NCBI GenBank assembly: GCA_964599775.1
Contig: CAZRGZ010000003.1
Coordinates: 31,471-95,470, forward strand
Length of the DNA: 64,000 nucleotides
Reading direction: 5' to 3'
Source of the DNA: CAZRGZ01 sp964599775
GTDB lineage: Bacteria > Patescibacteriota > Saccharimonadia > Saccharimonadales > Saccharimonadaceae
The notes beneath the pieces are model-generated. The model was not told the DNA's origin. It worked only from the letters and a program-made list of their open reading frames with translations, and did no database searches. The translations under genes and the position numbers were made by a program. Of this stretch, positions 34,548 to 43,140 are shown piece by piece (position 1 is the first letter of the stretch; every line of letters begins with the position of its first letter).

Positions 34548-35573
34548 CTAGGCATTCAGAGCGTTTTCTACCAGTAACTCAATGAGCTCGCTGTAGCTAA
34601 TCCCCTCGTGCTCCCAAAGCTTTGGATACATACTGTAGTTCGTAAAACCAGGCAGCGTGTTGATTTCATTCAAATAAATCTTGCCATCACTTGCCAAAAA
34701 GAAGTCAATCCGTGAAATCCCCTTGCCACCAACTGCGGCGAAGGCAGTTTTGGCGTAGTCTTGCATTTTTGCTGCGGCATTAGGCGGAATATCGGCAGGT
34801 ATTAGCATTTCTGAGGTAGTATTTTCATCGTATTTCGATTCGTAGCTATAAAATTCACCCTGAGCCTTAATCTCACCCGGCGTGCTGGCTTTTATTTCTT
34901 GGCGGCCACCACCAAGCATAGCTACCTCAATTTCGCGGGCATCGATACCCTGTTCTATCAATACTTTATTGTCGTACTTATGCGCTTCTTCTAAAGCTTT
35001 TTCAAAATCAGTTTCAGCGACCACACGACTTACCCCTACCGATGATCCCATATTCGCTGGCTTTACAAATACCGGTGTGCCAAATTGCCGCTGGATGTCT
35101 TCAAACCGTGGCGCAGGTTCGTGGGCGAAGTGCAATGTGTATGGCACGACGGGTATGCCGGCCTCGCTTAAAATATCCTTAGTAAGCACTTTATCCATAC
35201 AGACAGCCGAAGTAGCCACGCCACAGCCAACAATTGGAATATGCAGCAAACTCGCCAACCCCTGTACGGTGCCGTCCTCACCATTTGGCCCATGCAAAAT
35301 TGGGAGAATGACATCTGGCTGCACCGCTTTGCCACCCAGTGTCACAAACTTCCTTTCACCGAGCACGGGTACGAGGGCATCGCCTACCTCATTACTTAGG
35401 TTGTCGCGCATTGTTTCCAAATAGCGCCACTGGCCATTGCGCGCAATATAACACAGTTCTAGCTGAAATTTATCTGTATCAACCGCGTCAATAACATTCC
35501 GTGCCGACATCACCGATACGTCGTGCTCTGCTGATTCGCCGCCAAAAAGAAGAAGGATAGTTTTTTGATTCAT
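34548..35573 (-). CDS. ddl: D-alanine--D-alanine ligase
   Basis: Makes the D-Ala-D-Ala dipeptide for peptidoglycan. 341 residues from ATG 35573 (MNQKTILLLFGG). ATP-grasp fold with GGESAEHDVSVMSA, HGPNGEDGTVQG, KPANMGSSVGVSR, REIEVAMLGG, and NEINTLPGFT (metal-binding E/N). Length normal. TACACT lies 6 nt before the ATG, pointing to a leaderless mRNA and excluding the 13-codon longer frame. Complements the PBP gene at 2435-5134 in wall synthesis. Confidence 0.96.
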   Translation of the reverse strand: MNQKTILLLFGGESAEHDVSVMSARNVIDAVDTDKFQLELCYIARNGQWRYLETMRDNLSNEVGDALVPVLGERKFVTLGGKAVQPDVILPILHGPNGEDGTVQGLASLLHIPIVGCGVATSAVCMDKVLTKDILSEAGIPVVPYTLHFAHEPAPRFEDIQRQFGTPVFVKPANMGSSVGVSRVVAETDFEKALEEAHKYDNKVLIEQGIDAREIEVAMLGGGRQEIKASTPGEIKAQGEFYSYESKYDENTTSEMLIPADIPPNAAAKMQDYAKTAFAAVGGKGISRIDFFLASDGKIYLNEINTLPGFTNYSMYPKLWEHEGISYSELIELLVENALNA

Positions 35574-35615
35574 ACACTTAGTGTAGCACGACGAATCCGC
35601 AATCTCGAACATTCA

Positions 35616-36245
35616 TTATGCTAGTTGTGGGCTCGTTGTTTTTCTTCTAAATAGCTTTGTAAATATTGGTATAAACGCAAATAGCAAAAATGCCCATTGG
35701 CCAATAAACCATGAAAGCATCAGCACAGCTATGCCAATACCTAGCACTAACTTTTCACGTTCTTTAGTGGACCGTCGCACGACATCAGTCAGCTTTTCGC
35801 TTACAAGCCCTCGTTCTTTTTTAGTGGCGTAACGCCATTCCCAGCTACTAATGCCTGCAAGCAACAAGAAGTTTAGCGGAAGTAGAAGTCGCGCTAATTC
35901 AATATCTGGGTATGCACCAGCCAAACTGGTAGTGAGTGGCATAAGTGCCACTGCCAGCAAACGCAGTAAATTAATGGTCATTAAATGTCGGTCAGTACGT
36001 GCCACGTATTCAGATTGGCGTACATGCACACTCCACATCGTGCCCAGCAGCAAAAAACTCACAATAAAGTCAATAATACTCATATCGAGCGTCATCAACG
36101 CCTGAAACAGCGCCGTACTCGAGGTAATATCAGCAAAATGGTCAACCGTCACATTAAGAATAAGTAGCGTCATCGCAATCCCGAACATGCCATCAGATAG
36201 CGCTTCAAGCCGGCGGGTTGAGTAGTGCGAAACTCGCTCTTCCAT
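35616..36245 (-). CDS. TMEM175-family (DUF1211) potassium-channel-like protein
   Basis: 209 residues with six predicted membrane helices. The first helix carries RRLEALSDGMFGIAMTLLIL, the bacterial version of the TMEM175 RFSDG motif, which lines the pore of K+ channels in this family. Bacterial homologues are tetrameric K+ channels with one repeat, as here. TAAACT 6 nt before the ATG suggests a leaderless transcript. Precedes ddl by 42 nt. Confidence 0.88.
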   Translation of the reverse strand: MEERVSHYSTRRLEALSDGMFGIAMTLLILNVTVDHFADITSSTALFQALMTLDMSIIDFIVSFLLLGTMWSVHVRQSEYVARTDRHLMTINLLRLLAVALMPLTTSLAGAYPDIELARLLLPLNFLLLAGISSWEWRYATKKERGLVSEKLTDVVRRSTKEREKLVLGIGIAVLMLSWFIGQWAFLLFAFIPIFTKLFRRKTTSPQLA

Positions 36246-36312
36246 GAGTTTAGTTTAGCATAATTTCTATAGTTAAGTGTGTCTATTGGACTTTATCGTG
36301 GAATGCTTATTA

Positions 36313-36341
36313 TTGCTTTTTAAACAAAAATATGTTATAAA
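36313..36341 (+). promoter_or_regulatory. Promoter of the 274-codon GC-rich gene
   Basis: TTGCTT (36313-36318), 17-nt spacer, TATAAA (36336-36341), followed by a leader of about 70 nt that becomes GC-rich. Confidence 0.7.
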
Positions 36342-36418
36342 AATATTAACGCAAATCGCGTACCCAGCCATCGTTGATAGTCGGTGGGGAATGGGCTACT
36401 CCAAAAAGGAGAACTATC

Positions 36419-37243
36419 ATGGACCTGACCTTCCAGAAGGTTGCCGAGATGACCAACGTCCCCGTCTACGTACACGAGGGCGAGCTAGAGGCCACCTCGA
36501 GGTGGTACGACAACGCTCACTGCCCCAACGGCCGTAGTACGCACAGCTGGACGCACGATGGTTCCGAGGAGCTCATCGCTGAGGAAGTGCTCGAGAAGCC
36601 GACCTCCAATTTCGGAGGCGGCGGCCAAAAGTCGTTCTGCATCAGCGGGGCAACGTATGCCATCCTGACCGGGACGGGCCGCAACGTCAACGGTACCACC
36701 TGGTACCAGGTGCATAAGGCCATCGTCTGGCCCAAGTGCGACCCGATGGAGCTGCTCGACGCCCTCGCTCCGCTCGTCTTCGGCGGTTCGGCCAATGCGC
36801 GATACGTGCTGGCCAAGCACAACTTCGCGGCGGCCCGTGCATGGATCGTCGACAACCTGACCATCCAGGCCAACGACGAATCGCTGTACATGCGCATCAA
36901 CGACGTGGAGTACATGCCAGGTGCATGGTGCCGGCAGGACCCGGAGGTGATCCGCAATCTCGTGCAGGTGCACGGGGTGGAGCTCCTCGAGCCCTGGTTC
37001 GCCGAGCGGCAGCGGTGGTTCCTGCGTGCCAAGAAGGATATCGAGCAGGCCGTCTCATACCTCCTTCGCTACTACACGGTCAAGGTGAAGGACGGCGAGC
37101 TCTGCATCGGCCACAGCGAGGAGCGCTGCTACTCGTGGAAGATGCAGATGGTGTCCCACTGGGACCACGCAGCCCTGACGCTCGACCGAGAGCATGGGAG
37201 CCTGCTCATTGAGGCGCTGATCAAGCGCCTTAACCAACAGTAG
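36419..37243 (+). CDS. GC-rich hypothetical protein (274 aa)
   Basis: ATG 36419 (MDLTFQKVAEM), with AAAGGAG 7 nt upstream; I rejected a 15-codon longer frame. Mixed alpha/beta, rich in Trp, with scattered Cys/His (NAHCPNG, WPKCDP, WCRQD, RCYSW). No signal peptide or membrane segment. A glycine-rich SNFGGGGQKSF segment is near residue 64. I recognise no family. Codon third positions are almost all G/C, in contrast to the flanking TMEM175-like gene and rarA. Own promoter and a canonical terminator. Most likely a transferred single-gene cassette. Confidence 0.75.
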   Translation: MDLTFQKVAEMTNVPVYVHEGELEATSRWYDNAHCPNGRSTHSWTHDGSEELIAEEVLEKPTSNFGGGGQKSFCISGATYAILTGTGRNVNGTTWYQVHKAIVWPKCDPMELLDALAPLVFGGSANARYVLAKHNFAAARAWIVDNLTIQANDESLYMRINDVEYMPGAWCRQDPEVIRNLVQVHGVELLEPWFAERQRWFLRAKKDIEQAVSYLLRYYTVKVKDGELCIGHSEERCYSWKMQMVSHWDHAALTLDREHGSLLIEALIKRLNQQ

Positions 37244-37360
37244 CAACACAACGACGCCTGACGCGGTACAGGCTTGAGTGTACAGCCCCACCACAGGCCA
37301 TGGCACAATACCGACCGGTCTCTCTCGAACCCCGGGCTTGTTTAGCAAATATTGTCGAGG

Positions 37361-37393
37361 GGCCCCATTCAGTTTTGGATGGGGCGTTTTTTA
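37361..37393 (+). terminator. Terminator of the 274-codon gene
   Basis: Stem gccccat / atggggc with a 10-nt loop, followed by gttttttatt. Confidence 0.88.
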
Positions 37394-37470
37394 TTACTGC
37401 ATTCAGGAACCGGCTAAAAGCAGCTAACTGGAAGAAAGTAAAAAAATATGATATAATAAAATTATAAATT

Positions 37471-38658
37471 ATGCAACAAAATATCCCCTTAGCCGAGCGT
37501 TTACGCCCTACCACCCTCGATGATGTGATTGGCCAATCACATCTTTTAGGCAATGGCGAGATTTTGCGGCAGATTGCCAAGAATAAGCACCCAGTGAGCC
37601 TGATTTTATGGGGGCCACCCGGCAGCGGTAAAACTACCTTAGCGCGGATTATTGCGAACGAGGTTGAAGCGGATTTTATCGAAATGAGCGCCGTCACAGC
37701 GCTTAAGTCTGATGTAAATAAGGTCGTTGAGCGTGCCCGGCAGAATTGGAACCTTAATCAGCGTACCGTGCTATTTGTGGATGAAATTCACCGCTTTAAT
37801 AAAGCGCAGCAGGATGCTTTTTTGCCGCATGTCGAAAGTGGGCTCATCACCCTAATTGGCGCTACCACCGAGAACCCCAGTTTTGAAGTGATTACTCCCC
37901 TCCTCAGCCGTAGCCGCGTACTCGTGCTCCACCCGCTGACGAAAGATGAAGTGGTAAAAATCGTCAAACGCGCGCTCAAAATGGAAAAAGCCAGCAAACG
38001 CATCACACCAAAAGCAATTGATTACCTAGCAGAGCTCGCCGACGGCGACGCCAGGATTGCACTAGGTAACCTCGAGCTTGCCTTACGTATGGCCGATAAA
38101 GTCACGCCCGAAGTAGTAAAATCCGCCGCGCAAAAGCGCGTGCCGGGCTACGACAAAAAAGGTGAAATGCACTACAACGTCATTAGCGCCTTTATTAAAA
38201 GTATGCGCGGCAGTAATGTTGACGCCACATTGTATTACTTGGCACGGATGCTGCAGGCTGGCGAAGACCCAAAATTCATCGCCCGGCGCATGATTATTTT
38301 CGCCAGTGAAGATATCGGGCTGGCTGGCAACGGTGCCCTCGGCCTGGCTGTGCAAGCTTTCCAGGCGGTAGAACGCATTGGTATGCCCGAGGCGCAGTAC
38401 GTGCTGTTTCATGTCGCCACGGCGTTAGCAAAAAGCCAAAAATCGCGCCAAACTACCGACGCCATGGGCCGCGCACTCAAGCTCGCCGCCGAATACCCAG
38501 AAGCTCAGGTACCCCTACACCTGCGCAACGCGCCAACCAAACTCATGAAAGACCTCGGGTACAACAAGGGCTATAAATGGCAGGCGGATTTTAAGCACGA
38601 GAAAGGCTTTCTCCCACCCGAACTCGACGGTTTGGCAATTTTTACGCCCGATAGCTAA
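37471..38658 (+). CDS. rarA: Replication-associated recombination protein A (RarA/MgsA)
   Basis: AAA+ ATPase of the clamp-loader-like family acting at stalled forks. 395 residues: PTTLDDVIGQSHL, Walker A WGPPGSGKTTLA (about 48-59), Walker B/sensor FVDEIHRFNKAQQDAFLPH, GATTENPSFE, then the C-terminal tetramerisation region (FIKSMRGSNVDATLYYLARML; ASEDIGLA). Length slightly under E. coli RarA. TATAAT is 13 nt before the ATG, so the leader is very short. Confidence 0.95.
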   Translation: MQQNIPLAERLRPTTLDDVIGQSHLLGNGEILRQIAKNKHPVSLILWGPPGSGKTTLARIIANEVEADFIEMSAVTALKSDVNKVVERARQNWNLNQRTVLFVDEIHRFNKAQQDAFLPHVESGLITLIGATTENPSFEVITPLLSRSRVLVLHPLTKDEVVKIVKRALKMEKASKRITPKAIDYLAELADGDARIALGNLELALRMADKVTPEVVKSAAQKRVPGYDKKGEMHYNVISAFIKSMRGSNVDATLYYLARMLQAGEDPKFIARRMIIFASEDIGLAGNGALGLAVQAFQAVERIGMPEAQYVLFHVATALAKSQKSRQTTDAMGRALKLAAEYPEAQVPLHLRNAPTKLMKDLGYNKGYKWQADFKHEKGFLPPELDGLAIFTPDS

Positions 38659-39440
38659 GCATGGAGCAACATTGACGCAAAGTTCCCTATTTTGCGCTGC
38701 CGCCCCTCAATCCCACTTCGTGATTTATAGTGCGGCGTAATACCCGGATAGGCCTCAACGCCCTCACAAAATACCGGCCATACCGCTGCATCTCGGTAAT
38801 TATGGATAACTGCCCCTGGGAGGCCTGCCGCAAGACCACCAATCACCTGGGGCTCTTCGCTATGAGTTTGATCAAACATCACCGTAGTTATCCTTATACC
38901 CTTCTACTCTCCGCGCAAACTGGGCCAATGAACTTTCCCGCCGCTGCTTAGTGCCACGCGAAGTGATTATACCGGCATTCCCTGTTCGCGCCGAAAAAAG
39001 CCCTTTAATAGCAAGCCGGGTCACCTCATTGTTTTCGAGCATTGTTTCTGCGGCTCGTAAGGCATGTTCCTTAGTCGCTAAAACACCTAAATTTAGTGCC
39101 GGCAGGGGAATCTTACAATCTCGTAACCTGCCAGGTATAAGAGACCGCTTTTCCACGTGCCTCATATAGTCATCAAAGCCTAACTTTCCTTTCTCCCAAC
39201 TCGCAAATAACCCATCCCTTCGCCCTCGTGGAATAACAAGGCATGCCCCCATAAGCTAGCTTCGCCATCTATTTCACAAATTCCTAATTGGCCATCCGGG
39301 TGGATATAAACATCATATCGACCAATAGCATAGGCCGCCCCAGTTCTACTTTTGGCGATTCAATCTCTTGAAAACGTGCACGAACCTCTTCGGGGCTTCG
39401 AGCCAGATTTGACTCAATCGTTTTTTTCAAGTTGTTGCAT
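38655..39440 (-). pseudogene. Decayed gene in several frames
   Basis: Protein-like pieces follow each other in different frames on the minus strand. First TIESNLARSPEEVRARFQE, then YDVYIHPDGQLGICEIDGEASLWGHAL, then a 126-codon frame (38872-39252; MGACLVIPRGRRDG...NLGVLATKEHALRAAE...SARTGNAG), then a 75-codon frame (38655-38882; MFDQTHSEEPQVIGGLAAGLPGA...). At least three frame changes indicate a broken gene. I do not recognise the family. The last two frames overlap at ATGTTTGA and could still be a coupled pair. Confidence 0.5.
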
Positions 39441-39446
39441 GCTTTG

Positions 39447-41267
39447 CTATTTTTTGTGGCGCTTGCGCTCGTTCGGGTCCAGGTAGCGTTTGCGTAGGCG
39501 GAGGTTTTTTGGTGTCACCTCTAGCAGCTCGTCGTCTTCGATGAAATCAATACTTTGTTCCAAGCTTAATTGAGTGTGCGGAGTTAACTGTACGGCGCCA
39601 TCACTTGAGGAACTACGAATGTTCGTTAGCTGCTTGGCGCGGCACACATTCACATCTAGGTCATCTTGGCGATTATACTCGCCTACGATCATCCCCTGAT
39701 ATACCGTCACGCCTGGGCCAACTAACAGCGTACCACGGGCTTCGCTGGCTTGGAGCGCGTACGGTGTGGTTACACCCGCTTCAGTCGCGACCAGCACACC
39801 ATTGCGCGTTTTAGGCAGTGCGCCGCTGAGCGGCTGGTAGCCGTGCGGCAGGCTATGCATGATCACCGTACCTTTGGTGGCTGTCAGTAGTTCGTTGCGC
39901 AGGCCAATCATAGCGCGGGTCGGTAAAATATACGTGCTACGTGTCGCCCCACCACTGGTTTGCTCTTGCTTCACTAATGCCGCACGCCGTGCACCCAGCT
40001 CTTGACTGACGGTGCCCACATGCTCTGGCCCGACTTCAATCAGCAATTCTTCCACTGGTTCTTGCTCTACGCCATCTTTTTGAACGGTCACCACTTGCGG
40101 GCGGCCCACTTCAAACTCAAAGCCTTCACGACGCAGGGTTTCAATCAGCACGCTCAAATGCAATTCGCCACGGCCAGAGATAATAAAGCCAATGCCGGTT
40201 TCTTCAACGCGTAGGGCAACGTTCGTTTCTAGCTCTTTTTTTAAACGATCCCCAATTTGTCGGCCGGTGGTAAATTCGCCCTCTTTACCCTTGAGCGGGC
40301 TGGTGTTGGGGCCAAGATACATGCTCAACGTTGGCGCTTCGATTTCGATAACTGGCAAAGCTTCGGGATTTTCTTTATCAGCCAGCGTTTCGCCAATATG
40401 CGCGTCGGTCACGCCGGTGACCGCTATCATATCTCCAGCGGTGGCTTCAGCCACTTCTTCACGGTTCAAGCCCCGGTAGGTAAAAATCTTGTCAATCCGG
40501 CTCGAAACTTGCGTTCCGTCACGCTTGATCAGCGCCACTGGCATTGCTTTTTTCGCCACGCCGCGACTAATACGACCAATAGCATACTTGCCAAGGAAGC
40601 TGTCGTACTGCAAAGAGGTGACAAGCATCTGGAATGGTGCGTCAGCATCAACCGTCGGCGCCGGAATATCATTCACGATTGCCTCAAAAATCGGCGTTAA
40701 ATCAGCCGCTTCCTCGGCGTTGCTAGGGAATGACTTCCAGGCTTTGCCATCGCGGCCAATCGCGTAGTATACAGGGTAATGCAGCTGGCTCTCATCTACC
40801 GCTAGCTCCAGGAAAAGATTGGAAGTTTCATCCTCCACCTCACTGACACGCTGAGCTGGCTTATCGATCTTGTTAATAACCACCACAGGTTTCAAACCTA
40901 ACTCCAGCGCCTTACTGAGCACAAACTTCGTTTGTGGCATCGGCCCTTCCTGGGCATCAACAATCAAAAGCACGCCATCAGCCATATTCAACGTACGCTC
41001 TACCTCACCGCTAAAATCTGCATGCCCAGGAGTATCCACAATGTTTATCTTGTAGTCGTGCCAAAAAACCGTCGTTTGCTTGGCGGTAATCGTAATACCG
41101 CGTTCGCTCTCTTGGTCGCCGCTGTCCATAATCAGCTCTTGGCTCATCTCGGCTTGGTTGTCGCGAAAGGTTTTACTCTGTTTTAGCAAGCCGTCAACCA
41201 GCGTCGTTTTACCGTGGTCAACGTGGGCAATAATAGCAATGTTTCGAATTTTGGTGGGGTCTGTCAT
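39447..41267 (-). CDS. typA: GTP-binding translation factor TypA/BipA
   Basis: Ribosome-associated GTPase involved in stress and 50S assembly. 606 residues from ATG 41267 (MTDPTKIRNIAII). G1 AHVDHGKTTL, switch II DTPGHADF, NKID, then EF-Tu domain 2, EF-G domain III/V-like regions and the BipA C-terminal domain. The 11-codon longer frame would start inside a leader hairpin (tgccctt/aagggca). A TATAAT (about 41318-41323) precedes the leader. Confidence 0.96.
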   Translation of the reverse strand: MTDPTKIRNIAIIAHVDHGKTTLVDGLLKQSKTFRDNQAEMSQELIMDSGDQESERGITITAKQTTVFWHDYKINIVDTPGHADFSGEVERTLNMADGVLLIVDAQEGPMPQTKFVLSKALELGLKPVVVINKIDKPAQRVSEVEDETSNLFLELAVDESQLHYPVYYAIGRDGKAWKSFPSNAEEAADLTPIFEAIVNDIPAPTVDADAPFQMLVTSLQYDSFLGKYAIGRISRGVAKKAMPVALIKRDGTQVSSRIDKIFTYRGLNREEVAEATAGDMIAVTGVTDAHIGETLADKENPEALPVIEIEAPTLSMYLGPNTSPLKGKEGEFTTGRQIGDRLKKELETNVALRVEETGIGFIISGRGELHLSVLIETLRREGFEFEVGRPQVVTVQKDGVEQEPVEELLIEVGPEHVGTVSQELGARRAALVKQEQTSGGATRSTYILPTRAMIGLRNELLTATKGTVIMHSLPHGYQPLSGALPKTRNGVLVATEAGVTTPYALQASEARGTLLVGPGVTVYQGMIVGEYNRQDDLDVNVCRAKQLTNIRSSSSDGAVQLTPHTQLSLEQSIDFIEDDELLEVTPKNLRLRKRYLDPNERKRHKK

Positions 41268-41337
41268 AAAAAATATATTGCCCTTAGTTAGCAAGGGCAC
41301 CTTATCCTTTCATTATAGCATAAAATTTGCTTTTTTA

Positions 41338-42393
41338 CTAGAGTGATGTTTTTGCTACGCTTTTGGCGTGGCGCTTGCTCCACCAGATAGCTATAGCGAT
41401 AAAGCCAATCCCTAGCGTGCCAACAATCCACTCGGGAAGTTCAATATGATACAGCTTCAGCAGCATCACCGCACCCAAGAAGGCAATCGCCCAGTGCGCA
41501 CCGTGCTCTAGGAAGATATATTTTGAAAGAGCTTTGGCTCGAACCAAGTGGATCGTCATGGCCCGCACCCACACTGCACCAGCGCCAAGGCCAGCCATAA
41601 TCAACACAATGCTCCCGGTGATAGCAAATGCCCCAATCACACCATCAAGCGAGAACGATGCATCCAGGATTTCTAGGTACATAAACGCTGCAAACGCCGC
41701 CCAGCCGACTTTCTTCTTTGCCGAGAGGGCATTTTTTTCGGTTTTTTCAAACATTGCACTAATAAGGTTAAGACCAATATGTAACGCCATGGCGACAATT
41801 GAGGCAATCAACACCAGGCCATGGTATGCCGGGTCAACAGTGAAGTAGAGGGCGATGGCCGCCAAAAGCATAATGAAAGTGGTGATGTTATCAAAACGGC
41901 CTAATTTCCCCAAACGCTTTTCCAAAAATTTCACCCAATGGGTTTGCTTTTCATAGTCAATAAAATAACTCAGCGCAATCATCAGCAAGAACGTCCCACC
42001 AAATGCCCCGATCAGCGGCTCGGCACCTGCCAGCGCATGTTCGTATTTTTCGGTATCGTTGAACGCCAGGTGGAGCGTTTCGGCGAAACCGAGCCCAGCC
42101 GCTAGCATCACAATCACAATGGGCGCTAAAAATCGCACCACAAACACTGCAATAAAAATCCCCACCGTCATAAAAAGTTTTTGCCAAAATGGCGACATAG
42201 TGGTGATTACCTTGCTGTTTACGACGGCGTTATCCGCGCTAAATGTCGTTTCCAGTAGTGTCAGCACAATTACCGTAAAAAGTGCCGCCCAGCCACCCCA
42301 AATCGCCGCGCCGATCCAAATTGCCAATGTTGCTGTGGCCGCAAACCAGTATATTCTTAAAAGTCCCGCTACGCCCAGTTTATCCTTAGTCAT
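41338..42393 (-). CDS. DUF475/TerC-family integral membrane protein
   Basis: 351 residues, about eight to nine membrane helices, with the paired acidic motifs TFSADNAVVNSKV (near residue 50) and DASFSLDGVIGAFAI (near residue 246) expected to form an ion site. Homologous along its whole length to the GC-rich gene at 1-984, but written in the codon style of the host genome. Metal export or redox-linked roles have been proposed for TerC relatives; nothing in the context decides the substrate. Converges on nothing; tRNA-Val is on the opposite strand 120 nt away. Confidence 0.88.
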   Translation of the reverse strand: MTKDKLGVAGLLRIYWFAATATLAIWIGAAIWGGWAALFTVIVLTLLETTFSADNAVVNSKVITTMSPFWQKLFMTVGIFIAVFVVRFLAPIVIVMLAAGLGFAETLHLAFNDTEKYEHALAGAEPLIGAFGGTFLLMIALSYFIDYEKQTHWVKFLEKRLGKLGRFDNITTFIMLLAAIALYFTVDPAYHGLVLIASIVAMALHIGLNLISAMFEKTEKNALSAKKKVGWAAFAAFMYLEILDASFSLDGVIGAFAITGSIVLIMAGLGAGAVWVRAMTIHLVRAKALSKYIFLEHGAHWAIAFLGAVMLLKLYHIELPEWIVGTLGIGFIAIAIWWSKRHAKSVAKTSL

Positions 42394-42514
42394 TCCTCTG
42401 CCTTTTCATTATCTTCTTTATTTTACCTCATACATCTAAAATCAGCCATCGAATTATTTTTCCATAAAGTATTCCCACAGCGGTTTATTTATGCTATAAT
42501 TATCAATGTTTTAG

Positions 42515-42591
42515 GGGCGCTTAGCTCAGTTGGCTAGAGCACTTCGTTTACACCGAAGGGGTCGGGGGTTCGAGCCCCTCAGCGCCCACCA
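42515..42591 (+). tRNA. tRNA-Val, anticodon TAC
   Basis: 77 nt with encoded CCA; acceptor gggcgct/agcgccc, anticodon loop TTTACAC, T arm GGTTCGAGCCC. TATAAT at 42495-42500 is a likely promoter -10. A terminator whose arms include accatagaaaa / ttttctatggt follows (42588-42630). Confidence 0.95.
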
Positions 42592-42630
42592 TAGAAAAGG
42601 CCTCACCTTGAGTGAGGCTTTTTCTATGGT
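42588..42630 (+). terminator. Terminator of tRNA-Val, arm overlapping the CCA end
   Basis: accatagaaaa-gcctcac-cttga-gtgaggc-tttttctatggt. The outer arm is nearly the same as in the tRNA-Gly terminator. Confidence 0.85.
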
Positions 42631-42691
42631 CAATGTCTTAGAACCTAGAAGAGTAATCCCAGTTAATCCCGCTTAGCTGAGCAAGGGCTCC

Positions 42692-42968
42692 TCACCGTCT
42701 AAAAGCTTTCTTTACTACATTTGGCATAACCAAGAACACCAAAATAAACGCCAGCAATACCGCAAATCCGCACATAATAGAAGGAATACCCTGAATCGTT
42801 TCAGGTGCAACAATATTCACCGTTATTATTGGGAGCAGAAAGGTAAGATACCCTATAGCGAGCCAACGTAATGCGTTTGCGCGCTTTTTCGTCACTTGCT
42901 TCATCCAGCGTGCGCATGTCCAAACCCCCGCCAGCAAAAGACCGTAGTAATATGCTGCATAAAACCAC
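42692..42968 (-). CDS. Small membrane protein, start uncertain, at contig edge
   Basis: Frame WFYAAYYYGLLLAGVWTCARWMKQVTKKRANALRW... with three hydrophobic helices and ending in NVVKKAFRR at 42692. In-frame starts are poor: TTG about 42937 is possible, and the frame is open back to a TGA near 42980. Sequence upstream is the repeat that flanks the scaffold gap, so the true 5' end may be lost. Function unknown. Confidence 0.45.
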
Positions 42969-42974
42969 CCCTTG

Positions 42975-43081
42975 ATTCATTTTTGAATTTACCCCCGCCG
43001 TATTTTTTCTTTTTAGTTGAAAGGGTCGGATTTTTCTGTCGGTTCGCCTGCCGAAGAGCGGCAGAGGCGTCGGGGCTTCGC
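42975..43081 (-). repeat. Gap-flanking repeat, left copy
   Basis: A stretch of about 60 nt (ctttcaac-A-rich-cggcgggggtaaattcaaaaatgaatcaagggg) on the minus strand matches 48563-48622 on the plus strand. It forms inverted repeats outside both ends of the 43092-48552 contig. Inside it lies ggcgtcggggct, which also occurs at 48660-48671 in direct orientation. Confidence 0.75.
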
Positions 43082-43091
43082 NNNNNNNNNN
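43082..43091. other. Scaffold gap (10 N)
   Basis: Ten N characters; adjacent sequence contains several short GC-rich hairpins (ggcgaccacaggtcgcc, ggcggcagagccgcc), which may have broken the assembly. Confidence 1.
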
Positions 43092-43140
43092 AAAGGCGAC
43101 CACAGGTCGCCGCGCTACGCGCAGGCGGCAGAGCCGCCAC

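Noticed and set aside
36485..37032. Long antisense and alternative frames in the 274-codon GC-rich gene
   Set aside because: GC-rich DNA rarely shows stops in other frames; only the MDLTF frame has a promoter, SD site and balanced composition.
12413..37243. GC-rich cassettes as contamination or chimeric contigs
   Set aside because: The cassettes at 12413 and 36419 are embedded within continuous sequence, with host-like AT-rich promoters joined to them and no gap nearby. Read-level proof is still lacking.
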